Part shown: positions 7,401-14,765 of the stretch, piece after piece
Layout: every line of letters begins with the position of its first letter
Position numbering within the stretch: the first letter of the stretch is position 1
Assembly: GCA_028877005.1 (NCBI GenBank)
Contig: JAGWPI010000276.1
Span: 1 to 20,545, forward strand
DNA from: Bacteroidota bacterium
GTDB lineage: Bacteria; Bacteroidota; Bacteroidia; Chitinophagales; Chitinophagaceae
DNA: 20,545 nucleotides
Direction: 5' to 3'
Made by a program: the position numbers and the translations under genes
The notes under the pieces: generated by a model
Databases searched by the model: none
The model's input: the letters and a program-made list of their open reading frames with translations, nothing else
Told to the model about the DNA's origin: nothing

Positions 7401-9323
7401 ATGATTTTTATTCACAAACAATTAAACGCTGATGCACAGGAGAATGTATCTGGTGCTGCTCAGGAAGCAGTTCAAGAACAATCTACAGCGACAACAACTG
7501 CACCTGTAGCCGAGTTACATGAAGAGGTAGTAACCGCTCATGATGATTTTGACTGGAGTATTGACAAACGTAATGTTAGTCTATACACTGATGATGAAAA
7601 AGCCAAATATGACAAAGTGTATGAAAATACATTTGTTCAAATTGAAGATGGCGAAATTTTACAGGGTGATATTGTTGGCTTAACAAAAACCGACGCTGTT
7701 ATCAACATTGGATTCAAAAGTGATGGCTTAATTTCTCTTAATGAATTTCGCGATACACCAGGGTTGAAAATTGGTGACAAAGTGGAAGTAATGGTAGTTG
7801 AAAAGGAAGATAGAGATGGTAATCTACATTTAAGCCGCAAATCTGCCCGTATATTTCGTGCTTGGGAAAGAATTGTGGAAGTTCATAAAACAGGTGAAGT
7901 GGTTACCGGTACAGTTACATCTAAAACAAAGGGTGGTTTAATTGTAGATGTTTTTGGAATGGAAACCTTCCTGCCTGGCTCGCAAATAGATGTGAAACCT
8001 GTTACTGATTACGACCAGTTTGTGGGTAAAACAATGGAATTTAAAGTGGTTAAAATTAATGAAACCATTAAAAACGCCGTTGTGTCTCATAAAGCTTTAA
8101 TTGAAAGTGATATTGAAGCCCAAAGAGCTGAAATTATGAGTAAATTAGAGAAAGGACAAGTATTAGAAGGTACGGTGAAAAATATTACAGACTTTGGTGC
8201 ATTTATGGATTTAGGTGGATTGGACGGCTTACTATATATTACAGATATTTCATGGGGAAGAATTTCTCATCCATCAGAAGTGGTAAAAATGGATCAAAAA
8301 TTACAAGTAGTAGTTTTAGATTTTGATGATGATAAAAAACGGATTAGTCTTGGTTTAAAACAATTAACCCCACATCCTTGGGATGTATTACCTGCTGATT
8401 TAGCAGAAGGGGCCGTTGTTAAAGGTAAAGTGGTAAATATTGAGGACTACGGTGCATTCTTAGAAATTCAGCCCGGTGTTGAAGGACTGGTACACGTATC
8501 TGAAATTACATGGGCTAATACCCCAATTAATGCCAAAGAGTTCTTTAAATTAGGTGATGAGTATGAAGCTAAAGTAGTAACTCTAGATAAAGAAGCTCGC
8601 AAAATGAGTCTTTCTATCAAACAAATGACTGAAGACCCATGGAGCACCATTGAAACCAAATTTGCAGAAGGTAGCAAACACAAAGGTTTAGTGAAAAATA
8701 TTACTCCTTACGGTGTATTTGTTGAATTAGAGGCCGGAATTGGAGGTATGATTCATATTAGTGATTTAAGCTGGTTAAAGCGTTTCAATCATCCGGGAGA
8801 ATATGTAAAAGTGGGTGATTATATTGATACGATTATTTTAGGTATTGATAAAGAAAACCGCAAATTACAATTAGGCCATAAACAATTAGAAGAGGATCCT
8901 TGGAATGCTTTGGAAGAAACTTTTGGCGTAGGTACAGTTCATGAAGGGACTATCATTCGTAAAGATGATAAAGGCGCTGTTGTGCAACTGTCTTATGGTT
9001 TAGAAGGATTTGCTCCTAACCGCCATTTAGTAAAAGAAGATGGAAAATCTGTTGGAGCAGATGAAACAGCACAATTTATTGTAATTGAGTTTGACAGAAA
9101 CGAAAAACGTATAGTTTTAAGCCATAGCAAAATTTGGGAACAAGCTCAGGCAGAGGAAAAAGAGTCTGTAAAAAAAGAAGCTAAAGCTGAAGCAGAAAAA
9201 ACCAAAAAAGCTGTGAAAAATATTCAAAGTAAGGTTGAGAAAGCTACCTTAGGCGATTTAGGTGCTTTAGCTGATATCCGCGCCAAATTAGAAGGCGATG
9301 AGAAGGAAGGCGAAAACAAATAA
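7401..9323 (+). CDS. rpsA: 30S ribosomal protein S1 (bS1)
   Basis: 640 residues from ATG 7401. S1 binds mRNA at the small subunit and helps initiation, which matters in Bacteroidota because their mRNAs rarely use Shine-Dalgarno pairing. After an acidic Ala/Glu/Gln-rich N-terminus and the HDDFDWSIDKRNVSLY segment typical of Bacteroidota S1, six S1 (OB-fold) repeats follow. Good landmarks are GQVLEGTVKNITDFGAFMDL (repeat 3), VVKGKVVNIEDYGAFLEI (4), HKGLVKNITPYGVFVEL (5) and VHEGTIIRKDDKGAVVQL (6). The C-terminus is a charged, probably helical tail (EEKESVKKEAKAEAEKTKKA). The reading frame extends upstream to a TTG at 7368, but that codon lies in the promoter. The N-terminal MIFIHKQLN is unusually hydrophobic. 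Single-gene unit with its own promoter and terminator. Confidence 0.96.
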   Translation: MIFIHKQLNADAQENVSGAAQEAVQEQSTATTTAPVAELHEEVVTAHDDFDWSIDKRNVSLYTDDEKAKYDKVYENTFVQIEDGEILQGDIVGLTKTDAVINIGFKSDGLISLNEFRDTPGLKIGDKVEVMVVEKEDRDGNLHLSRKSARIFRAWERIVEVHKTGEVVTGTVTSKTKGGLIVDVFGMETFLPGSQIDVKPVTDYDQFVGKTMEFKVVKINETIKNAVVSHKALIESDIEAQRAEIMSKLEKGQVLEGTVKNITDFGAFMDLGGLDGLLYITDISWGRISHPSEVVKMDQKLQVVVLDFDDDKKRISLGLKQLTPHPWDVLPADLAEGAVVKGKVVNIEDYGAFLEIQPGVEGLVHVSEITWANTPINAKEFFKLGDEYEAKVVTLDKEARKMSLSIKQMTEDPWSTIETKFAEGSKHKGLVKNITPYGVFVELEAGIGGMIHISDLSWLKRFNHPGEYVKVGDYIDTIILGIDKENRKLQLGHKQLEEDPWNALEETFGVGTVHEGTIIRKDDKGAVVQLSYGLEGFAPNRHLVKEDGKSVGADETAQFIVIEFDRNEKRIVLSHSKIWEQAQAEEKESVKKEAKAEAEKTKKAVKNIQSKVEKATLGDLGALADIRAKLEGDEKEGENK

Positions 9324-9344
9324 AATTGTTTACAACTATTCAAT

Positions 9345-9381
9345 AACGTCTCATGTCAATAAAGGCATGAGACGTTTTATT
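9345..9381 (+). terminator. Rho-independent terminator of rpsA
   Basis: A perfect 11-bp inverted repeat (AACGTCTCATG at 9345-9355, CATGAGACGTT at 9366-9376) with a 10-nt loop. Its T-run continues to TTTTATT. It begins 21 bp after the rpsA stop. Confidence 0.9.
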
Positions 9382-9451
9382 AACTACTTGTATGAAATTT
9401 TAACACAACAGGGTCACATTTCAATTTATACTATCGCTATTTTACATTAAT

Positions 9452-11023
9452 TTATATTTCGTTTTCCCCATATCTTCTTTTTTTACTAGCCTTATATTTA
9501 TCATAAATAATTTCACTCATAGTTTTGTGGTATACTTTGGATTCAACCCAAGAAATAATATCCAAATAAGCAAAAGCACGAGTTTCAAATCTGTTTTTCT
9601 CTAAATGTTTTATTTTAGAAAGTAATAACTGTAATGCATCATCTAGTTTTTCTTCTCCAACAAAAAATGATCTTCTTAAAAAAGCAAAAATTTCTTCTTC
9701 TACAATAGTTAAATTTTGCATCCGAGCCATGTACCGATAAACTGATTTAATGAGTGATTCCAATATGTCAAAATTTCCCATTTCATAATGCGCTAATAAA
9801 TGCATTAAGCGAGCATAGCATTGCAAGTCGTTTCTTAAAGAAAAATTATCATTGATTATTTTTTGCAAGTAATCAATACACTTGGCAAATTGTCTGCTGC
9901 CAAAGTAAAGAGAAGCAATTTTATAGTTAAATACCAAAATACGGTGTGCATCAATAAACCTTTCAAGTTTTTGCATTTCTGCCTCCATGGCGGGGATGAT
10001 AGTTAATCCTTCCTCAAATGTGCCAGTCATTAAGTACCAGTTAATTTTTGCACTATGAATGTAAATAAAGGTTTGAATTCTGAAATTATCATGCTGATTA
10101 GCCAGATCGGTGATTGAAAACGCCTCAAAGCGTTGAAGTATAATTTGAAACTTATCAAAATTTCTTAAATCAAAGTGCGCATTTAGTAAGTTGTGTAGTC
10201 CTTTAATGTAATGTCCTGTTTCAACAGCAATCATATTGGGTTGTTCATCAAACAATCCTAGCCACTTTTCACTATAACGATAATACATTAAAAAGTCCTG
10301 TCGAATAAATGCATACCATGTATAGCTTTGGTATAAATATAAGCGTTCATAAAACCCAGTAAGCATATAAGCATTCTCCGGCAGGTTTTCTTTAAAAAAC
10401 AATTTTACATCTGTTTCATCTTGTACATTTCTTGCATGACCGTTTTTAATATACCATGTATATAAGTGTAATGCTAGGTTTGATAAGGCAGATACCTGTG
10501 TTACATGTTCACTTACTTTTATAGATTCCGCGGTTATTTGCATGGTTTTTCCCGGCATACTTCGGGTAATATGTAAGGTTTCAATTTTTTTTTCTAAAGA
10601 AAGCACCTGTGTCATAAAATTAAATTTATTGGCAGTTTTAGCCATTTCTTTAGCACGCTCTAAAATTTTTAGACTTTGCAGAAATAGACCTTTATTATAC
10701 AATATTCTGGCGTAGTCTAATTGTTCGTTTAGTTGTAAGTCAATACTATCGGTGCTTTTTAATAACCTTAAACTAGCTAATACTTGTTTATATAAATGTG
10801 TTTTTAAATTAGCTAACTGAGGTTTATTAATATTACTTAAACGTTTTAATAAATTTTTTTCATCATAATCAGGCATTTTTTCTAATGCATCAAATAATTG
10901 CACAATTTTTAGATCTTCTTTATTGGAACTCCGTTTTATGTATAGCTTAAAATGCCTTTTTTCTGACTTTTGCAGTGATTGAATGAGTAGAAATAATGGG
11001 TCTGAATTTCTGTTGGGCATCAT
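9452..11023 (-). CDS. Hypothetical helical protein, Bacteroidota type
   Basis: 523 residues from the first ATG (11023); the frame extends to a GTG at 11044, but MMPNRNSDPLFLLIQSLQKS looks like a natural start. I do not recognise a named family. The protein is soluble (no signal peptide or membrane segment) and almost entirely alpha-helical. It opens with a conserved-looking basic segment (SEKRHFKLYIKRSSN, about residues 20-35). Long helical-hairpin stretches resembling divergent TPR repeats follow, for example GLFLQSLKILERAKEMAKTA, SRQFAKCIDYLQKIIND and YARLMHLLAHYEMGNFDILE. TPR-like folds usually mediate protein contacts; any specific role is unknown. The C-terminus is basic (YKASKKRRYGENEI). 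The gene lies downstream of a candidate small RNA gene on the opposite strand, and no clear own promoter was found. Confidence 0.8.
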   Translation of the reverse strand: MMPNRNSDPLFLLIQSLQKSEKRHFKLYIKRSSNKEDLKIVQLFDALEKMPDYDEKNLLKRLSNINKPQLANLKTHLYKQVLASLRLLKSTDSIDLQLNEQLDYARILYNKGLFLQSLKILERAKEMAKTANKFNFMTQVLSLEKKIETLHITRSMPGKTMQITAESIKVSEHVTQVSALSNLALHLYTWYIKNGHARNVQDETDVKLFFKENLPENAYMLTGFYERLYLYQSYTWYAFIRQDFLMYYRYSEKWLGLFDEQPNMIAVETGHYIKGLHNLLNAHFDLRNFDKFQIILQRFEAFSITDLANQHDNFRIQTFIYIHSAKINWYLMTGTFEEGLTIIPAMEAEMQKLERFIDAHRILVFNYKIASLYFGSRQFAKCIDYLQKIINDNFSLRNDLQCYARLMHLLAHYEMGNFDILESLIKSVYRYMARMQNLTIVEEEIFAFLRRSFFVGEEKLDDALQLLLSKIKHLEKNRFETRAFAYLDIISWVESKVYHKTMSEIIYDKYKASKKRRYGENEI

Positions 11024-11112
11024 GTAAATTTTTTGATGAAACACAATGTAGATGCAGCTTTTACATCATTTAAAATTGGTTTAAGGTAATAAAATCATGC
11101 CTAAATTGATTT

Positions 11113-11141
11113 CTGTCAATAAAAAACCCACCTTACTTTTG
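11113..11141 (+). promoter_or_regulatory. Promoter-like element of candidate small RNA
   Basis: TACTTTTG at 11134-11141 matches the -7 consensus TAnnTTTG exactly. CTG at 11113-11115 lies 18 nt upstream, a layout close to that of the rpsA promoter in this window (CTG, 19 nt, TACCTTTG). Inferred transcript start about 11146-11148. Confidence 0.55.
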
Positions 11142-11169
11142 TATAAGAAAGATGAGTTAAAGGTATTAA

Positions 11170-11282
11170 AGCAATCGTTAGAGAGACAAAAATCGTTAGA
11201 GGCAAAATTTTAAGGCAGTTATTTAAACTACCTTTCAATAATAAAGTTCAAGAATTTTCATATGGCAAGCAATCGTTAGAGG
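11170..11282 (+). repeat. Three direct copies of AATCGTTAGAG(G)
   Basis: Copies at 11173-11183, 11191-11202 and 11271-11282. The first and third share 14 identical bases (AGCAATCGTTAGAG, starting at 11170 and 11268). The second and third share 12 (AATCGTTAGAGG). Spacing is irregular (18 bp, then 80 bp), so this is not a CRISPR array. All lie inside the candidate small RNA; the third abuts the terminator stem. They could be repeated binding or base-pairing sites in the RNA, or operator sites in DNA. Confidence 0.8.
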
Positions 11283-11314
11283 TCGTTCTGTTTCTACGGG
11301 ATGACCCTTTTTTT
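11281..11314 (+). terminator. Rho-independent terminator of candidate small RNA
   Basis: As RNA, GGUCGUUCUG (11281-11290) pairs with CGGGAUGACC (11297-11306) over 10 bp with three G-U pairs and a 6-nt loop, followed after one C by seven Ts (11308-11314). The orientation is plus, opposite to both flanking genes, and no plus-strand protein gene ends here. Confidence 0.75.
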
Positions 11315-11371
11315 ATTCGGCACAGCAAGTTAAAGATTATTTAACACGCACCAAATTTTTTTTCAAATTTC

Positions 11372-12043
11372 TTATAAAAATGATTGATGAAGGACATTGA
11401 GATGCAAAGCCCCAAAATTTTGTAAAGAACTTAATTTTAAATCGGCAGCCCCCCATCTTTGTTCTTTTTGTTGGTGGTACATAGGAATAACTACACATTT
11501 CATTCTGGCAGCTTTTGCAGCAATAAGGCCATTAAAGGAATCCTCAAAACACACGCAATTAATAGGTGGCACTTTTAATTGCATGGCGCAATTAAGGTAT
11601 ACTTCTGGATGAGGTTTACCATAAGGTAAATTTTCGGCAGAAGCAGTTGCCATTATGTAATTTGAAATGTTTAATTGTTTTATAACCTGGTTAATGATGA
11701 ATTGGGGCGAGGACGAGGCAATACCAATATTGAATTGTCTGGATTGAAAAAAATCAAAAATATAATCAACACCCGGCATTGCCTTCCCTTTTGCTGCAAT
11801 TTTTGCTGCAACATTTTCTAAAATTTTTTGTTCCGCAATAATAATTTCTGTTTCCGGAATTTTAAATTTAGAAAACCATGTAGCTACAAATTCATGTGTA
11901 CGTAAACCAGTGGTGGTATGGTATTGCAATTCGCTTAATTGAATTTGGTAATTAATAAAAGTTTCATCAGCTGCTTCTTTCCACAATGGCTCACTATCTA
12001 TCAATAAACCATCCATATCAAATATTACCGTATTAATTGCCAT
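11372..12043 (-). CDS. hxpB: HAD-family sugar/hexitol phosphatase, HxpB (YniC)-like
   Basis: 223 residues, a cytoplasmic HAD subfamily IA phosphatase. Motif I is FDMDGLLIDSEPLW (nucleophile Asp9, acid/base Asp11), motif II the Ser in GIASSS, motif III the Lys in YGKPHPEVY, and motif IV ED in CFEDSFNG. The cap domain lies at about 16-90. GLLIDSEPLW, SAENLPYGKPHPEVYLNCA and GLIAAKAARMKCVV are close to E. coli YniC/HxpB, which hydrolyses sugar and hexitol phosphates such as 2-deoxyglucose 6-phosphate. I therefore favour that branch over phosphoglycolate phosphatase or beta-phosphoglucomutase, though substrate cannot be fixed from sequence. A consensus promoter lies only 8 bp before the ATG, so the mRNA is almost leaderless. 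Confidence 0.85.
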   Translation of the reverse strand: MAINTVIFDMDGLLIDSEPLWKEAADETFINYQIQLSELQYHTTTGLRTHEFVATWFSKFKIPETEIIIAEQKILENVAAKIAAKGKAMPGVDYIFDFFQSRQFNIGIASSSPQFIINQVIKQLNISNYIMATASAENLPYGKPHPEVYLNCAMQLKVPPINCVCFEDSFNGLIAAKAARMKCVVIPMYHQQKEQRWGAADLKLSSLQNFGALHLNVLHQSFL

Positions 12044-12051
12044 TTTTTGCG

Positions 12052-12083
12052 CAAAGGTATTCTATTGTAATAAATCACTCCAA
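12052..12083 (-). promoter_or_regulatory. Promoter of the HAD phosphatase gene
   Basis: On the minus strand TTG (12083-12081) is followed after 21 nt by TACCTTTG (12059-12052), a full match to the Bacteroidota -7 box. The ATG begins at 12043. Transcription should start about 5-6 nt after the box, leaving a leader of only a few bases. Confidence 0.75.
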
Positions 12084-12167
12084 TTTGATCTATATTTTAA
12101 AACCACCATTTTAATATGCAGTAACAATCTTTATATTGCGTAATTTTATAGGTAAACTATTTGCTTC

Positions 12168-12929
12168 ATGCCTGTCACAGAAAAGTTAAAACACATTAAA
12201 TTAATTCGTTCTTTTATTTATTGTTTAGTAGGGGCTATAACTTATCCGGGTATTGCAATTTTGAATCGTTTAAAAATTGAGGGGACTGAGCATTTGGCCA
12301 ATTTGCCTAAACGCAATGTTTTATTTGTTAGTAATCATCAAACTTATTTTGCCGACGTTATTGTTTTTATACACATATTTTGCGCAGTAAAATGGCGAAA
12401 AAAGAATCGCCTAGGCATACCCTATTACCTACTAAATCCTTTTACACATGTGTATTTTGTTGCTGCGGAAGAAACAATGCGTAGTAGTTGGATTAGCAGG
12501 TTATTTATTTTAGCAGGTGCATTAACAGTTAAACGAACATGGCGGCATGAATCTACTGAAGTAAGACGAGGGTTAGACCCTTCTGATACACGAAAAATAC
12601 AACAAGCACTACAAAATAATTGGGTAATAACGTTTCCTCAAGGAACCACAAAACCCTTTGCGCCAGGCCGAAAAGGTACTGCTCATATTATCAAAAATGT
12701 ACAACCTATTGTTATACCGGTAGTTATTAACGGATTTTGGAGGGCATTTAATAAAAAGGGCTTGCATCTTAAAAAGCGAGGCATACTGCTATCTGTAACG
12801 TTTAAACCTCCACTGTGTGTGGATTATCATGCAAATGTTGAGGAAATTTTAGAGCAGGTAATGGATGCCATTGAACAAAGTAAAATATACATGCTAAAGG
12901 GTGCGCACCATCGCCATTTTTCTGTATAA
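12168..12929 (+). CDS. PlsC-type lysophospholipid acyltransferase (1-acylglycerol-3-phosphate acyltransferase-like)
   Basis: 253 residues. Members of this family acylate lysophosphatidate or related lysolipids at the inner membrane. A hydrophobic N-terminal segment (about 13-32) could anchor it. Motif I is NHQTYFAD (about 56-63), with His57 and the Asp six residues on (HX5D), not the usual HX4D. The motif III position reads FPQGTTKPF (about 156-164), with Gln where FPEGTRS has Glu. IVIPVVING (about 181-189) is motif IV. I recall both variants from other Bacteroidota homologues, so the enzyme is probably active, but the acceptor is uncertain. It is divergent from the HAD gene and convergent with the thioesterase gene (2-bp gap). 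Confidence 0.85.
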   Translation: MPVTEKLKHIKLIRSFIYCLVGAITYPGIAILNRLKIEGTEHLANLPKRNVLFVSNHQTYFADVIVFIHIFCAVKWRKKNRLGIPYYLLNPFTHVYFVAAEETMRSSWISRLFILAGALTVKRTWRHESTEVRRGLDPSDTRKIQQALQNNWVITFPQGTTKPFAPGRKGTAHIIKNVQPIVIPVVINGFWRAFNKKGLHLKKRGILLSVTFKPPLCVDYHANVEEILEQVMDAIEQSKIYMLKGAHHRHFSV

Positions 12930-12930
12930 T

Positions 12931-12947
12931 ATTATTTCCCAAATAAT
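12931..12947. terminator. AT-rich hairpin at a convergent gene junction
   Basis: ATTATTT (12931-12937) and AAATAAT (12941-12947) form a perfect 7-bp stem around CCC, exactly where the acyltransferase and thioesterase genes meet. It is very AT-rich and lacks a long T-run, so terminator function is only possible. Confidence 0.3.
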
Positions 12948-13444
12948 GCTTTCAATTCATTGGCATCATCAGGTTTCATTTTACCGGCTAATATTAATCT
13001 TAATTGTCTTCTTCTAAGCGCACCTTCAAATAAATTAATTTCTTCTTCTGTTTCCGGAATTAAAGCAGGAACTGGTCTGGGTTTACCATTGGGGTCTAGC
13101 GCAACAAAAGTAAAATAAGCCTCATTACTTTCATATTGGTATTGATGTAAGCTATCTTCTCCCCATACTTTTAAGTGAATTTCCATAGAGGTGTTAAAAG
13201 CTCTGGTTACTTTAGCCTCTATATGAACAATATTGCCCAATTTGATAGGATTTTTAAAACTAATATTATCTACACTAGCAGTCATACAAGGTGTATTGCT
13301 GTGCTTCATTGCTGAAAGTGCTGCTGCAATATCCATCCAATACATTAAACGGCCACCCATTAAATTTCCAAAGCTATTTGTATCATTGGGTAGTACCAAT
13401 TCATTCATTACGGTAAAACTTTTCGATGCCGGTCTGCCTTGCAT
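12932..13444 (-). CDS. Hotdog-fold acyl-CoA thioesterase (YciA/BFIT type)
   Basis: 170 residues from ATG 13444 (MQGRPASKSFTVMNELVLPN). Cytoplasmic acyl-CoA hydrolase. The N-terminal hotdog domain contains DTNSFGNLMGGRLMYWMDIA, the family motif: the Asn/Gly-rich turn, then the central helix with its Asp. TASVDNISFKNPIKLGNIV, the second core strand pair, follows. The C-terminal part (about 120-170) is a charged helical tail (PETEEEINLFEGALRRRQLR). The frame runs upstream to a TTG at 13501, but a promoter-like TATCTTCG box lies between TTG and ATG, so ATG 13444 is preferred. It is immediately downstream of the epimerase gene and may be transcribed both with it and from its own promoter. Confidence 0.87.
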   Translation of the reverse strand: MQGRPASKSFTVMNELVLPNDTNSFGNLMGGRLMYWMDIAAALSAMKHSNTPCMTASVDNISFKNPIKLGNIVHIEAKVTRAFNTSMEIHLKVWGEDSLHQYQYESNEAYFTFVALDPNGKPRPVPALIPETEEEINLFEGALRRRQLRLILAGKMKPDDANELKALFGK

Positions 13445-13462
13445 AGTTGTTTTATTTGGTTG

Positions 13463-13492
13463 CGAAGATAGTGTAATAGGCAGTTTTACCAA
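13463..13492 (-). promoter_or_regulatory. Promoter-like element of the thioesterase gene
   Basis: On the minus strand TTG (13492-13490), 19 nt, then TATCTTCG (13470-13463), one mismatch from TAnnTTTG. It lies 18 bp before the ATG at 13444 and just after the epimerase stop. Confidence 0.45.
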
Positions 13493-13501
13493 CAACTTCA
13501 A

Positions 13502-14602
13502 TTAAATGCTAATGTTTTCTAAAGTACTTAAATAAGTTTCATCAACTTGTGCGCCTATTCCGGGTAAATTTGGAGCGGTAAGCTGTAAACCATTTTCATA
13601 ATGAACACCATTTAAAACCGGATCTTCTAAGTGTCCAATGATGCAAGTGTCTAAATCAAAAAATTTAATATTATTATTAGCAACTGCAAAATGTACCATT
13701 GCTGTTAATGCCAATCTGCTTTCCAACATACCGCCCATCATACATGGGATACCTTGTTCAGCAGCTAGTTGATGAATTGCTTTAGCCTCTAATATGCCCC
13801 CACTTTTAGCAAATTTAATATTAATGTAATGGCAAGATTTTGTTCTTATAATTCTGGCTGCATCTTGCCATGTAAAAACACTTTCATCTGCCATAATGGG
13901 AATGGGCGAAGTGGCACAAAGTAAAGGTAATAAATCATCATTAAATTTTGCCATGGGCTGCTCACAAAATTCAATTTTAAAGGATGCAAGTGCCTGTAAA
14001 ATATTTTTGGCGTCTGTTGGGGTCCATCCCTGATTGGCATCTATTCTTAGGGTTATTTCAGTTCCAATAGCATTTCGTATGGCCTCTATTCGTTCAATAT
14101 CTTCTTCTATTTTTTTCCCCAATTTAACTTTAATACAACGTATACCTCTTTGCGCATATGCTAAGGCATTGTTTGCCATTATTTCCGGGGTATTTATACC
14201 AATGGTTAAATCACTTTCTATGGTGTGGTTAGTACCACCCAAAAAAGCATATAGCGGAACTTGATGGTATTGTGCAGCTATATCATATAAAGCCATATCA
14301 AATGCACTTTTAATAGTGTAATTTCCTGCTGTATATTGGTGTAATTCTTGCAGCCTTGATTCAATGGCTAATGGATCTTTCCCCTTCCAGATTTTTGCAA
14401 AATCTTTGGCCATTACAAAACATGTATTTTGTGTTTCACCCACAATCATTGGAAATGCAGAACATTCACCCCATCCAATAATACCTTCATCAGTAAATAT
14501 TTTTATTAAAATGTTTTGTGCAAAATGCATTGTACCTGTAGCAATGGTAAAAGGTTCCATGGGGATGGAATATCTGTAAATTGTAATATTGTGAATTTTC
14601 AT
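13502..14602 (-). CDS. Enolase-superfamily dipeptide epimerase (L-Ala-D/L-Glu epimerase-like)
   Basis: 366 residues. N-terminal capping domain (about 1-120) with the 20s loop near PFTIATGTMH, then a TIM barrel. Catalytic residues of the dipeptide epimerase group are complete: KVK pair Lys158/Lys160, metal ligands Asp188 (RIDANQGW), Glu214 (FCEQP) and Asp239 (MADES), base Lys266 (INIKFAKSGG), and the DxD pair Asp316/Asp318 (FFDLDTC) that binds the dipeptide ammonium group. The DxD motif separates it from o-succinylbenzoate synthase and muconate cycloisomerase. It likely interconverts L-Ala-D-Glu and L-Ala-L-Glu from murein peptides, or another dipeptide. It ends directly before the thioesterase frame. 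Confidence 0.88.
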   Translation of the reverse strand: MKIHNITIYRYSIPMEPFTIATGTMHFAQNILIKIFTDEGIIGWGECSAFPMIVGETQNTCFVMAKDFAKIWKGKDPLAIESRLQELHQYTAGNYTIKSAFDMALYDIAAQYHQVPLYAFLGGTNHTIESDLTIGINTPEIMANNALAYAQRGIRCIKVKLGKKIEEDIERIEAIRNAIGTEITLRIDANQGWTPTDAKNILQALASFKIEFCEQPMAKFNDDLLPLLCATSPIPIMADESVFTWQDAARIIRTKSCHYINIKFAKSGGILEAKAIHQLAAEQGIPCMMGGMLESRLALTAMVHFAVANNNIKFFDLDTCIIGHLEDPVLNGVHYENGLQLTAPNLPGIGAQVDETYLSTLENISI

Positions 14603-14692
14603 TTTATTTAAGTAGAATTATTTATGAATGTTTAAATATAGCAATTGTTCCTAAAAATGCTGCACTAAACGCATAGTATACCTGCCATTTTT

Positions 14693-14700
14693 TATATTTG
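14693..14700 (+). promoter_or_regulatory. Possible -7 box of rpiA
   Basis: TATATTTG matches TAnnTTTG 65 bp before the rpiA ATG. No TTG was seen at the proper distance upstream, so support is limited. Confidence 0.35.
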
Positions 14701-14765
14701 TTACCCACCCAAATCTATTATAAGGTTATTGGTGTTATTTTAAAAAGAAAATAGATATTTGTGTT

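Larger units (their letters stand above)
11147..11315 (+). ncRNA. Candidate small RNA gene, about 165-170 nt
   Basis: This stretch lies between two minus-strand genes. On the plus strand it has a promoter-like box (11134-11141) and ends in an intrinsic terminator (11281-11314). It holds no credible ORF: the only ATGs give MS-stop (11153) and MASNR-stop (11262). Inside are three copies of AATCGTTAGAG and a local hairpin (AAGG.AGTT at 11212-11220 with AACT.CCTT at 11226-11234). A free-standing promoter-terminator pair antiparallel to both neighbours is best explained by a non-coding RNA. It is not recognised as tmRNA, RNase P RNA or SRP RNA; a divergent 6S RNA cannot be excluded. The RNA would also be antisense to any transcript reading from the HAD gene into the hypothetical gene. 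Transcript ends are inferred. Confidence 0.55.

Noticed and set aside
11153..11279. Micro-ORFs in the candidate RNA (MS-stop at 11153, MASNR-stop at 11262), and a tmRNA reading.
   Set aside because: Both are too short for any coding evidence. No tRNA-like ends or tag-peptide sequence of the tmRNA type were seen.
11170..11282. Three AATCGTTAGAG copies as a CRISPR array or attachment sites.
   Set aside because: The repeats are only 11-14 bp, the spacing is irregular (18 and 80 bp), and there are no cas genes, integrase or mobile genes nearby.
13233..14579. Several plus-strand ORFs of 64-90 codons across the thioesterase and epimerase genes.
   Set aside because: They lie opposite well-supported enzymes with full catalytic motifs and resemble no protein.
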